Shown here: in pieces, positions 56,714-64,000 of the stretch | Layout: each line of letters opens with the position of its first letter | How positions within the stretch are numbered: position 1 is the first letter of the stretch | Assembly (NCBI RefSeq): GCF_014076415.1 | Contig: NZ_CP043568.1 | Span: 1,922,001 to 1,986,000, forward strand | Direction of reading: 5' to 3' | DNA: 64,000 nucleotides | DNA from: Comamonas testosteroni | Lineage (GTDB): Bacteria; Pseudomonadota; Gammaproteobacteria; Burkholderiales; Burkholderiaceae_C | Position numbers and translations under genes: made by a program | Notes under the pieces: generated by a model | Told to the model about the DNA's origin: nothing | The model's input: only the letters and a program-made list of their open reading frames with translations | Databases searched by the model: none

Positions 56714-57697
56714 CTATGCTGCCGCGCTGGCCTCGACAGCAACATCACTCAAACTCTCGCCCCTGAGTGAGCGGACTAGGTTCTCAGCAGCCCGCATTTC
56801 AATTTCGAACCGTACGCGTCTCACAGCCGAGCCGATGTGGGGAGTGAGTACTGTTCTGGCGTTGTTGGTCAATCCCGGATGAATTTCGCGAGGTCTGTCT
56901 GGAAGTAGCCAATCTTCCATCTCATAGACGTCAGCGGCGTACGCGCCAAGTTGCTCATTCGCCAAGGCATCGACAACCGCCCTTTCGTCGACCACAGACC
57001 CCCTACCCACGTTTACAAGGATCTGGCCCTTTTTCGATAGTTGAAGCATCCTGGAGTCAACCAGGTGGCGCGTATCGCTAACAAGAGGCACTGCCAGGAA
57101 CACATAGTCCGATGTGCTGACAGCCTCATCAAGCGTGACCAGTTCGACCTGATCTAGACGCACACTTGGGTCTACACCAAGCAGCCGCGCGCAGCCAAAG
57201 CCCGCGAGTCGCGCCAATATGGCCTGCCCAACTTTTCCGAGACCGATCACGCTGGCCACCGACCCATGAAGCCCGGTTCCGTATAGAGCTGGCCTCCACC
57301 CAGAGTAGCCTGCTCTTGTAGCGGCGTCACCCTGAAGCACGTTCCTGCCAGCAGCAATAGCCAATCCGATGGCCAGCTCGGCTGTGGGCTCTGTGAGGAG
57401 GTCAGGAACAAAGGTGACGCTCACCCCGGCTTGTGCGCAAGCCCTCAGGTCGAAGTTGTCGTACCCCTTGAGTGCACAGGAGATGGTCTTGAGCCTGGGA
57501 GCGTTCAGCAGCGACTCTTTGGTCACACTGTCTGTCATGAAGGCCATCATGGCATCAGCATCCACGAGGTACTCCCTGAGCTGGCTGGGGCTCCAGGGGT
57601 CAGGCCCTGGATTCATGATGACCTCACCCTCAGCCTGGAGCTTCCTTAGAACCTCTTCATGAACTGGCTGCGTTACGACGATTTTCCGATGATTCAT
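56714..57697 (-). CDS. ptxD: Phosphite dehydrogenase (phosphonate dehydrogenase) PtxD
   Basis: 327 residues. It matches the PtxD pattern rather than generic D-2-hydroxyacid dehydrogenases: MMAFMTDSVTKESLL, CALKGYDNFD (Lys77), FVPDLLTEPTAELAIGLAI, GLGKVGQA NAD loop at 152-157, GRGSVVDE with Arg232, ADVYEMEDW with Glu259, and TPHIGSAVR with His287. In the studied enzyme these residues bind phosphite and NAD. An acidic residue after the second strand (GVDPS, Asp176) favours NAD over NADP. It oxidises phosphite to phosphate with reduction of NAD. It is the last gene of ptxABCD, and no phosphonate-cleavage genes are present. Confidence 0.92.
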   Translation of the reverse strand: MNHRKIVVTQPVHEEVLRKLQAEGEVIMNPGPDPWSPSQLREYLVDADAMMAFMTDSVTKESLLNAPRLKTISCALKGYDNFDLRACAQAGVSVTFVPDLLTEPTAELAIGLAIAAGRNVLQGDAATRAGYSGWRPALYGTGLHGSVASVIGLGKVGQAILARLAGFGCARLLGVDPSVRLDQVELVTLDEAVSTSDYVFLAVPLVSDTRHLVDSRMLQLSKKGQILVNVGRGSVVDERAVVDALANEQLGAYAADVYEMEDWLLPDRPREIHPGLTNNARTVLTPHIGSAVRRVRFEIEMRAAENLVRSLRGESLSDVAVEASAAA

Positions 57698-57705
57698 TTT
57701 TCGAT

Positions 57706-58506
57706 TTACTTGAGACGCTTTCGCAGCATCGATCCAATGCTGTCAACCACGAGGACACAGGCAAGAATCGACAGAAGGATGGCTGAGACCTCGTCATACT
57801 TGACAAGGCGAAGTGCTGCCATCAACTCGAAGCCGATGCCACCTGCACCGACAATGCCAAGTACTGCGGAGGCCCTGAAGTGGTACTCCCAGCGATAGAT
57901 GGTTATGTCTGCCAACTGTGGAAGGACTTGGGGGATAACGGCATGCGAGATGACCTGAAAGCGGCTTGCGCCTACCGCAGCAGCTGCTTCAAGTGGCTTC
58001 GGATCCACGTGCTCAATGGCTTCCGCGTAAAACTTTGCGACCATTCCCGTGGAATGCAACGCTAGTGCGAGCACCCCAGGTAGAGCACCAAACCCTACGG
58101 CTGCCACGAACAGAATGCCAAGAATGATTTCTGGCACGGACCGGAATGCCGCCAGGATGACTCTGGCCACTCTTCCCACCAAAGGATTGGGGGTGGTGTT
58201 TGGAGCCGCCAGGAGCGCCAGCGGAAGTGAAAGCACGATAGTCAGTGCTGTGCCGGCAATCGACATCGCCAAGGTGTCCCTCAGCGGGATGACCCAGTGC
58301 TCCCAGCGGTCGAAGTTGGGAGGGACCATCTCAGATGAGAGCTGCTTGACAGCCGGGGCGCCTTCGATGAACCGCTGTGCATCGAAGAACCCCGTGACGT
58401 ACAGGGCTACAAGGCAAACCAGAAGGACGAACGCTGTATTGCGCAGTCCAATGAACTGCTCCCGCTTGTCGCGACTGATGATGTTCTCGAATGCAGCCGA
58501 GGTCAT
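57706..58506 (-). CDS. ptxC: Phosphite ABC transporter permease PtxC
   Basis: 266 residues. PhnE-like permease: about six helices, DTLAMSIAGTALTIVLSLPLAL and the EAA-type loop (EAAAAVGASRFQVISHAVIPQVLPQL), then GAGGIGFEL. The ATG overlaps the ptxB stop by 4 bp. Specificity for phosphite is inferred from ptxD next to it. Confidence 0.9.
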   Translation of the reverse strand: MTSAAFENIISRDKREQFIGLRNTAFVLLVCLVALYVTGFFDAQRFIEGAPAVKQLSSEMVPPNFDRWEHWVIPLRDTLAMSIAGTALTIVLSLPLALLAAPNTTPNPLVGRVARVILAAFRSVPEIILGILFVAAVGFGALPGVLALALHSTGMVAKFYAEAIEHVDPKPLEAAAAVGASRFQVISHAVIPQVLPQLADITIYRWEYHFRASAVLGIVGAGGIGFELMAALRLVKYDEVSAILLSILACVLVVDSIGSMLRKRLK

Positions 58507-59381
58507 TGCATACGGCCCAAATCAAGCTTCAGGATGGTTGCGGTATCCCTAAGGACGTCATATGCAGCGTCATCAGTGGCGGCAAACGCCTGGACACGAA
58601 ACGCCTTGAGCACCTCAGCATCCTTCATGTCCAGAAAGGCAGAGCGGATGGCAGCTTTGAGCTCAGGCTTGAGGTCCCCCTGCATGACGACCGGATAGTT
58701 TGGAATGGGAGCAGAAAGGTCAAGCTGAACAATCTTCGTGGCATCAATGCTTCCTCGAGCGATGAGGTTGTCCAGAATCGGCTTGGACAGAGCCCCGGCT
58801 GGAATCTGACCCGACTGCACCGCACGTGCGACCGCGTCATGTGCCCCAAGGTGAACTGGCCGATAGTCCTTCTCACCATCAAGCTTGTACTTCTTGAGCA
58901 GGTGTGCACGTGGTGCAAGGTGGCTTGATGTGGACGCCTGGTCGCCAAATCCGAAGGGCTTGCCGCGCACGTCTTCAAGCGTTTTCACCGGCCCTCCGGC
59001 CGTTGCGATGAGGACCGACTGGTATGTGGGCGACCCACGTTCAACGCCCACCGCAAAGGGCTCAATCCCGGACGCCTTAGATTTGGCCAAAACGTACGAA
59101 AACGGTCCAAAGTACGCTACCTCAATCCGACCGAACCGCATTGCCTCGATCATCGAGGAGTAATCGGTAGTCACCACAATCTCAACATCCTTCTTGAGCT
59201 GCTGTTCAAGATAGCGCTTAAGAGGCTGCGCGTTCTGGATGATGCTGGCAGCGTTCTCATCTGGAAGAAGGGCGACACGAAGCTTTGATGGATCCTTTCC
59301 CTGCGCATGAGCCCACAGAGGAAGGAGTGCAGCAAAAGAAGCTGCGCTGACAACAAGAGAGAAGTTACGGCGATTCAGCAT
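58503..59381 (-). CDS. ptxB: Phosphite-binding periplasmic protein PtxB
   Basis: 292 residues. Signal peptide MLNRRNFSLVVSAASFAALLPLWAHA then a PhnD/PtxB-type fold: LRVALLPDENAASIIQNAQPL, VVTTDYSSMIEAMRFGRIEVAYFGPFSYVLA, GFGDQASTSSHLAP. The YFGPFSY and STSSH stretches line the oxyanion pocket in the family. Belongs to the operon, overlapping ptxA by 7 bp. Confidence 0.9.
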   Translation of the reverse strand: MLNRRNFSLVVSAASFAALLPLWAHAQGKDPSKLRVALLPDENAASIIQNAQPLKRYLEQQLKKDVEIVVTTDYSSMIEAMRFGRIEVAYFGPFSYVLAKSKASGIEPFAVGVERGSPTYQSVLIATAGGPVKTLEDVRGKPFGFGDQASTSSHLAPRAHLLKKYKLDGEKDYRPVHLGAHDAVARAVQSGQIPAGALSKPILDNLIARGSIDATKIVQLDLSAPIPNYPVVMQGDLKPELKAAIRSAFLDMKDAEVLKAFRVQAFAATDDAAYDVLRDTATILKLDLGRMQ

Positions 59382-60214
59382 GGCAAGAGCTCCTTGGTTT
59401 GACTGGATTGAAGAGTTCGGGGGCTATCAGTGGACGCACTCGTGTTGGAAGCGTTGGACTGCTTTGCATAGAGGTTCCGCGCAACATCAGGACTCAGCTG
59501 CTCTGCCCTACCCTCGAATACAACAGCTCCCTGGCGGAGCCCAATGATTCGGTCTGCAAACGAGCGCGCGAGCTCCACCTGGTGAAGACTCACGATTGCG
59601 GTGAGGTGGTCCTTTTTGCAGATCTCATGCAACAAGGTGAGCACGCTATGTGCGGTTGCCGGGTCCAGGCTGGCAACAGGCTCATCGGCCAGCAGGATTC
59701 GTGGCTTCTGTATTAGCGCCCTAGCTATGCCTACGCGCTGCTGCTGCCCCCCAGACAAGGCATCAGCCCGGGAGAGCGCCTTTTCGAGCAGCCCGACACG
59801 CTCAATCACTGTGAGCGCCTCCAGCTTGTCCTTCTTGCTCCACGGCCATAGCGAAGCGAATGCACCCCTGTCACCGAGCTTTCCCATCAGAACATTCCTG
59901 AGGACCGACTGACGTCCAATCAGATGATGCTGCTGGAAAACCATCCCACAGCGCTTGCGGTGCTCTCTCAGCGTCTTTGCGTTGACTACCCCACCTGCCA
60001 GGCCAGGTATCGATACCTCGCCTTTTGTGGGCAGCACCAGTCCATTGATGCTTCGTAACAAGGTGGACTTCCCTGCGCCCGAGGCGCCCAGAAGCACCAA
60101 AAACTCTCCCTGCTTCACATCCAGACTCGTCGGGTGCAAGGCCACGGTCGAGTCAACGTAGCGGACGGAAACTCCCTTGAGACTCAGAACGTCTCGGTCC
60201 TTCTCCAACTTCAT
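59375..60214 (-). CDS. ptxA: Phosphite ABC transporter ATPase PtxA
   Basis: 279 residues. Walker A GASGAGKSTLLRSI, Q-loop VFQQHHLIGR, signature LSGGQQQRVGIARAL, Walker B ILLADEPVASLDP, and switch His in SLHQVELA. PhnC-like. First gene of the operon, reading away from ptxE. Energises uptake of phosphite. The operon start has no strong ribosome site. Confidence 0.93.
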   Translation of the reverse strand: MKLEKDRDVLSLKGVSVRYVDSTVALHPTSLDVKQGEFLVLLGASGAGKSTLLRSINGLVLPTKGEVSIPGLAGGVVNAKTLREHRKRCGMVFQQHHLIGRQSVLRNVLMGKLGDRGAFASLWPWSKKDKLEALTVIERVGLLEKALSRADALSGGQQQRVGIARALIQKPRILLADEPVASLDPATAHSVLTLLHEICKKDHLTAIVSLHQVELARSFADRIIGLRQGAVVFEGRAEQLSPDVARNLYAKQSNASNTSASTDSPRTLQSSQTKELLPC

Positions 60215-60360
60215 GTTGTTACCTTTGCAAGTTTCTGCCTGCGAGCAGCGCGAGAGCGCTTATGACGCACATTTGCCGCAGAAAGAAGTTCGATACGGCT
60301 AGGCATGCGTGCAGTTTGTTCGTGGAACGTGTCATCAATATGAAACTTGCACCCCGAAAA

Positions 60361-60387
60361 ATAGGGGTATCTATAGATAACACCTAT
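60361..60387. promoter_or_regulatory. Palindromic candidate operator between ptxA and ptxE
   Basis: TATCTATAGATA (60368-60379) is a perfect 12-bp palindrome inside a longer near-dyad (ATAGG at 60361 mirrored by ACCTAT ending 60387). It ends at the ptxE start codon, which is typical of LysR auto-regulation. Confidence 0.6.
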
Positions 60388-61273
60388 GTCTGGACTCACG
60401 CTACTTGCGGCTTTGAAAGCCTTTGATGCGACGGCAAGGGCCGGAAGCATGACTGCTGCTGCGAAGCTGCTTGATCTACAGCAGCCCACCATCTCAGCGC
60501 ATATTCAGCGCCTGGAGAATGAGTACGGCGTGGAGCTTTTTCTTCGTCAAGGCCGCCGGCTTGAGCTGACTACCTTTGGCAGGACTCTGCTGGACTACAC
60601 GCGGCGGGCATTCAGCGGCGAGGAAGATGCGCACGCCCTTTTGGCAGCAGCCAAAAACCGATTCGTCGGGCGTCTTGTGATTCACGCGATCGGCCCGTAC
60701 AACGTAGTCCCTGTTCTGAAGGCCTTCGGGAGCCGCCATCCCCAGGTCGAGGTCTCTGTCCGTGTAGGCGACTCCCGCTCAATCACGGAAAAGCTCCTCG
60801 ACTACCAGGGTGATGTCGGCGTGGTCCTCAATCACGCCGAGCACCCCGAACTCCATTGCATGCCATACAGGTCACAGCGCCTGGTGGTCTTTGCGAACCG
60901 AGAGCACGCCCTAGCCCGGTGCGGTGAGATAGTGCTCAAGGACCTTCAGAGCCAGCGCTTCGTCATACGTGAGGAAGGTTCAACGACAAGAAGAGTCTTC
61001 GAGAGCGAGCTAATTGCCCGCAATATCAACATCCAGGTTGCGCTGGAGATGGGAAGCCGGGAGGCTGTCCGCGAGGCAGTCGCACAAGGAATAGGACTAG
61101 GCGTCGTTGCCGAGACAGCCTATGTTCCAGATCCGCGTCTTGTGAAGCTGAAGATTCTGGATACAGCAATGGCCACCCACGTCGACTTCATCTGTCGTCG
61201 CGAACGACAGAACGCTCCGCTGATAGCAACGATTTTCGACTTGGCAAAAGAGGTGAGAAGAGGCCTGGCCTAA
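60386..61273 (+). CDS. ptxE: LysR-family regulator PtxE
   Basis: 295 residues. N-terminal HTH AFDATARAGSMTAAAKLLDLQQPTISAHIQRLENEYGVELFLR, then the effector domain LVIHAIGPYNVVPVLKAFGSRHPQVEVSVRVGDS and IGLGVVAET. Divergent from ptxABCD with the palindrome in front, consistent with activation of the operon. Naming rests on gene order. Related phosphonate regulators share this style. Confidence 0.85.
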   Translation: MSGLTLLAALKAFDATARAGSMTAAAKLLDLQQPTISAHIQRLENEYGVELFLRQGRRLELTTFGRTLLDYTRRAFSGEEDAHALLAAAKNRFVGRLVIHAIGPYNVVPVLKAFGSRHPQVEVSVRVGDSRSITEKLLDYQGDVGVVLNHAEHPELHCMPYRSQRLVVFANREHALARCGEIVLKDLQSQRFVIREEGSTTRRVFESELIARNINIQVALEMGSREAVREAVAQGIGLGVVAETAYVPDPRLVKLKILDTAMATHVDFICRRERQNAPLIATIFDLAKEVRRGLA

Positions 61274-61574
61274 AGATTCACGAACTTGGCGACAGGGCCC
61301 GAGTGGATCATTCATGCCAAGCCTATCGTTAGCAGCCATGCTGTCAGTCAAACAGGCCTAGATGGCTGCGCCTGTGGGAAGTGACTCCGTTGGATCCACT
61401 CTTACTCTTCGTCGTAGCCAATACCGTTGGACCATCGACAAGCTCCCTGTACAGCTTGTATCTTGGAGCGACGTACGTAGCCGTCCGGCGAACTCGCCTT
61501 GACTTGGAACCGCAAGGCATGCGGTCGTGTGGTCACGCGTCCGCAGCGATTCGTGCCACCTCTACAATTCTTCT
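61274..61574. other. 301-bp region without a recognised gene
   Basis: A 65-codon plus-strand frame (61381-61578) and a minus-strand frame both lack start signals or a recognisable domain. Base composition shifts upward toward the next gene. A junction between two acquired blocks is possible. Confidence 0.5.
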
Positions 61575-61937
61575 GTGACCGCCAAACGCCGAGCCCTCGT
61601 CCTGCTGATTGCCATGGTCTGGCAGGCACTGGCGTGGCTAACCCCGGCCCATCTTGACCACCAAGCTGAGGTCATCGCGCACATGGTCGTGCACGCTCAG
61701 GAAGTGGACCACCACCACCACGCCGACCAGACACTGCACATTGAGGACGACAGCGGCGAACCACCTCACCAGCATGCCAACCAGGCGGCGCAGCTGCCTG
61801 GGTTGGCCCCGGCGATGAGCCTTGCGGCAGGCGACACCATCCCATCGGTCCTGGTGCCAAGCGCAGGCGTCGGGCATGCGCCTGTCTATCTCGAAGGCCC
61901 CCTGCGGCCTCCACAGCGCAGCGCACAACAGGCCTAA
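61575..61937 (+). CDS. Small histidine-rich exported protein
   Basis: 120 residues from GTG at 61575 (start MTAKRRALVLLIAMVWQALAW). An N-terminal helix looks like a signal anchor. A His/Asp cluster follows (DHHHHADQTLHIEDDSGEPPHQHAN), then a Pro-rich C-terminus. The histidine cluster suggests metal binding. Next to a HupE/UreJ-family permease, so a nickel, cobalt or zinc role is a reasonable inference. I do not recognise a named family. Confidence 0.65.
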   Translation: MTAKRRALVLLIAMVWQALAWLTPAHLDHQAEVIAHMVVHAQEVDHHHHADQTLHIEDDSGEPPHQHANQAAQLPGLAPAMSLAAGDTIPSVLVPSAGVGHAPVYLEGPLRPPQRSAQQA

Positions 61938-62115
61938 CAGGCCTTTGCCACGGCCGCGCTAGGCCGTGGCCGTGCTGGTGGTCCACCAGCGCCCCCTATC
62001 TGTCCGCTCGGCATGCCCCTGAAGGCGCGCCGCGCTCGGAACATTGTTCCGCGACCAACCCTGCCGTCGCACCGCGCGGGTTGGGCTGTTGCAATACACA
62101 GAGGGCTCTTGCTCC

Positions 62116-62907
62116 ATGACCCAAACCATTTCCAACCGCCTGGTGGCATTGCTGCTGCTTGGCTTCATCCCGCTCGTGGGCCTCGCCCACGGCATCTCCG
62201 AGGAGGACCGACAGCGCATGCTCGATGGCGGATACCTGCAGTACGTCGGCCTGGGCGCGAGCCACATGCTGACGGGCTACGACCATCTGCTGTTCCTGTT
62301 CGGCGTGGTGTTCTTCCTGACCACGTTCAAGGACGTGGCCAAGTTCGTGACCGTCTTCACCGTCGGCCACTGCATCACGCTGGTGTTCGCGACCTACTTC
62401 AAAATCACCTGGAACTACTACCTGGTCGACGCCATCATCGCCGCGAGCGTCATCTACAAGGGCTTCGACAACAACGGCGGCTTCCAGCGCGTCTTCGACA
62501 TGAAGTCGCCGAACTTGCTGGGCGCCGTGTTCATCTTCGGGTTGTTGCATGGGTTTGGCCTGTCCACGCGACTGCAGCAACTGCCGCTGGGCGATGACCC
62601 GGCGGCAATGCTCGGGCGCATCCTGAGCTTTAACGTCGGTGTCGAGCTGGGCCAGATTGCGGCACTGACCGCCATGGTGGCGCTGCTGGCTGCTTGGCGG
62701 CACCGGCCCTCGTTCAAGCGCTTCAGTTACGCGGCCAACCTGGCGCTGGTCTATGCCGGCGTCTACCTGCTGTTCACGCAGCTGCATGGCTACCAGCACG
62801 ACACGGCCCCGGACAGCTTCCGTTTCCCCGTCGAAGAGCACCGCCACGTGCACGACGACATGAACATCGAGAACACCCAGGATGACAGCCGCAACACGCT
62901 CAACTGA
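62116..62907 (+). CDS. hupE: HupE/UreJ-family membrane protein (putative metal permease)
   Basis: 263 residues from MTQTISNRLVALLLLGF, with a signal-like N-terminus, six helices, the block YVGLGASHMLTGYDHLLFLFGVVFFL, TVGHCITLVFATYF, FGLLHGFGLSTRL and SFNVGVELGQIAAL, and a His-rich C-terminal tail (EEHRHVHDDMN). HupE and UreJ proteins move nickel in hydrogenase or urease clusters, but no such genes are nearby. The upstream His-rich protein and the tail agree with metal handling. Confidence 0.85.
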   Translation: MTQTISNRLVALLLLGFIPLVGLAHGISEEDRQRMLDGGYLQYVGLGASHMLTGYDHLLFLFGVVFFLTTFKDVAKFVTVFTVGHCITLVFATYFKITWNYYLVDAIIAASVIYKGFDNNGGFQRVFDMKSPNLLGAVFIFGLLHGFGLSTRLQQLPLGDDPAAMLGRILSFNVGVELGQIAALTAMVALLAAWRHRPSFKRFSYAANLALVYAGVYLLFTQLHGYQHDTAPDSFRFPVEEHRHVHDDMNIENTQDDSRNTLN

Positions 62908-62953
62908 ACCCGTTTCCTTCTCCTCTCCCATCTCTTCCTTCAAGGACCGCACC

Positions 62954-63304
62954 ATGAACAAGTCTCTCGTCGCCACCATCGTCCTGTCCGCCGCTGCCTG
63001 CGTGCCTGCCGCCTACGCCAACGAGGGCGGCGCGTGCCACTTCCATGGCTCCAAGCCCGCCGCCGAGTCGGTCGTGACCGGCTGCGCCGAACAGCGCAAG
63101 CAGACGCTGGTCAAAGGTGGCAAGCTCGATGCATCGTGGACTGCCATCAAGCCCGAGAAGGTTGAGGCCATCGACGGCAAGAAGGGAAAGGAGTGGAAGC
63201 TGACCTTCAAGAACCCGGCAGTGGCCGATGCCAGCAAGCAGACGCTGTACATGTTCTACAGCCTGCCGGGCAACTTCATTGCCGCCAACTTCACCGGGCA
63301 GTAA
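62954..63304 (+). CDS. Small secreted protein, possible DUF6488 member
   Basis: 116 residues from MNKSLVATIVLSAAACVPAAYA, preceded by AAGGA. Signal peptide, then GGACHFHGSKPAAESVVTGCAEQRKQTLV with two cysteines, ASWTAIKPEKVEAID and LPGNFIAANFTGQ. The HFHG and two-cysteine layout could bind a metal. Function unknown. The three genes from 61575 may form an operon. Confidence 0.7.
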   Translation: MNKSLVATIVLSAAACVPAAYANEGGACHFHGSKPAAESVVTGCAEQRKQTLVKGGKLDASWTAIKPEKVEAIDGKKGKEWKLTFKNPAVADASKQTLYMFYSLPGNFIAANFTGQ

Positions 63305-63307
63305 GCC

Positions 63308-64000
63308 ATGCAGCGCGAACTGGCCTCACCCGCGCTGCGCGGCGGACTGCTCGCGCTGCTGGCTGCCGCCCTGTTCGGCCTGAGCACGCCGCTGGTGCAG
63401 GGCTTCGGGGCCGGCATCGGGCCGTTCACCACGGCGGCGCTGCTGTATGGCGGCGCCGCTGCGGTGGCGGCCTTGCTGCGCCGGCCCGCCACGCGCGAGG
63501 CGCAGCTGCGCCGTGGCGACCTGCCGCGCCTGCTGGCGATGGCCGGCATGGGTGCGGTCGTGGGGCCGGTCGCGCTGGCTTGGGGTCTGCAGCGCACCAG
63601 CGGTTCCAGCGCATCGCTGATGCTGACGCTGGAGGCCGTGTTCACGGCCATCCTGGCCTGGCGCTGGTACGGCGAGACGCTGGACCGGCGCGTCATCGCG
63701 GCCGTCGCACTGTTGCTGCTGGGCGGCGTGGTGTTGGTGCTGGAGCAAGGCCTGGCCGGCCAGGTTCAGTTGCTCGGACTGCTGGCCGTGACGGTGGCCA
63801 CCATCGCCTGGGGCGTGGACAACACGCTGTCGCGCGGTGTGGCCGACCGTGACCTGGGCCAGGTCGTCGTGGTCAAGGCCACGCTGGGCACCGTGGCAAC
63901 CGTTCTGATGGCCTGGCTGTGGGGCGAGCCGGTCCCAGGACTGGCAACCGTGCTGGCATTGTTGGCCGTGGGTGCAACCGGCTACGGCCTGAGCCTGCGC
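63308..64000 (+). CDS. DMT-superfamily (EamA) transporter, 3' end outside window
   Basis: ATG at 63308; 231 codons are open to the window edge. Multi-pass protein with two visible EamA-type repeats (LLALLAAALFGLSTPLVQG and TVATIAWGVDNTLSRGV) and SLMLTLEAVFTAILAW. Substrate unknown. Downstream of the small secreted protein by 3 bp, so likely the same transcript. Confidence 0.85.
   Translation, partial: MQRELASPALRGGLLALLAAALFGLSTPLVQGFGAGIGPFTTAALLYGGAAAVAALLRRPATREAQLRRGDLPRLLAMAGMGAVVGPVALAWGLQRTSGSSASLMLTLEAVFTAILAWRWYGETLDRRVIAAVALLLLGGVVLVLEQGLAGQVQLLGLLAVTVATIAWGVDNTLSRGVADRDLGQVVVVKATLGTVATVLMAWLWGEPVPGLATVLALLAVGATGYGLSLR

Overview
The window reads as a chromosomal segment of a betaproteobacterium of the order Burkholderiales, family Comamonadaceae, most like Comamonas. 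This is an inference from gene content and protein style: DUF3619 and DUF3106 genes beside an ECF sigma factor, two MCPs ending in DWEQF and DWETF, adjacent aat and bpt, dnaX-ybaB-recR, and a short dispersed repeat (core GCTGCTTGCGCTTGTCT) that I associate with this family. GC content is high throughout. I ran no database search.

Layout. 1-9350: a very large Ig-like repeat surface protein (5' end outside the window), a GAF-like/HlyD adaptor, and a 703-residue membrane M50 peptidase-HlyD fusion split by an ISL3-family insertion sequence (7009-8315, 8-bp target duplication). 9.5-10.6 kb: a MerR regulator and an NAD(P)H oxidoreductase with a MerR-type promoter between them. 10.6-11.4 kb: no gene, but a decayed tRNA-Lys-like remnant and a terminator. 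11.4-28 kb: housekeeping genes. These are rimO, the SRP RNA gene ffs (divergent from dnaX), dnaX with an A9 slippery run, ybaB, recR, mltD-gloB, a methyltransferase and rnhA, a thioredoxin, a molybdenum-cofactor block (moaA-mobA-moeA), a Crp-type regulator, an Mpo1-like protein and ppa.

27-38 kb: two chemoreceptors, a DUF482 acyltransferase-like protein, nadE, a PII protein, LOG, dgkA, an RDD protein and a sigma/DUF3619/DUF3106 operon. 38-46.6 kb: branched-chain amino-acid synthesis (ilvB-ilvN-ilvC, pssA, and two different 2-isopropylmalate synthases). The first synthase is preceded by a leucine-codon-rich leader peptide and a terminator, which looks like a transcription attenuator. 46.6-52 kb: a PBP7-like endopeptidase whose terminator T-run took a second copy of the same ISL3 element, an IclR regulator, and the N-degron transferases bpt and aat.

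52-64 kb is accessory. It holds a MetF-like protein, queH and a LysR fragment cut by an IS3-family element nested between a second, outer inverted-repeat pair. Next comes a complete phosphite-oxidation locus: ptxABC transporter genes, ptxD phosphite dehydrogenase and the divergent LysR gene ptxE, with a palindromic candidate operator. The end of the window has a histidine-rich exported protein, a HupE/UreJ-family membrane protein, a small secreted protein and a DMT permease that runs off the edge.

The best candidate for an undescribed system is the 1-9.35 kb cluster: a giant Ig-repeat protein plus two HlyD-type adaptors, one fused to a membrane metalloprotease and one to a GAF-like domain, with no ABC ATPase visible. 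It appears to have been broken recently by an IS whose end supplies a new start codon for the detached half.
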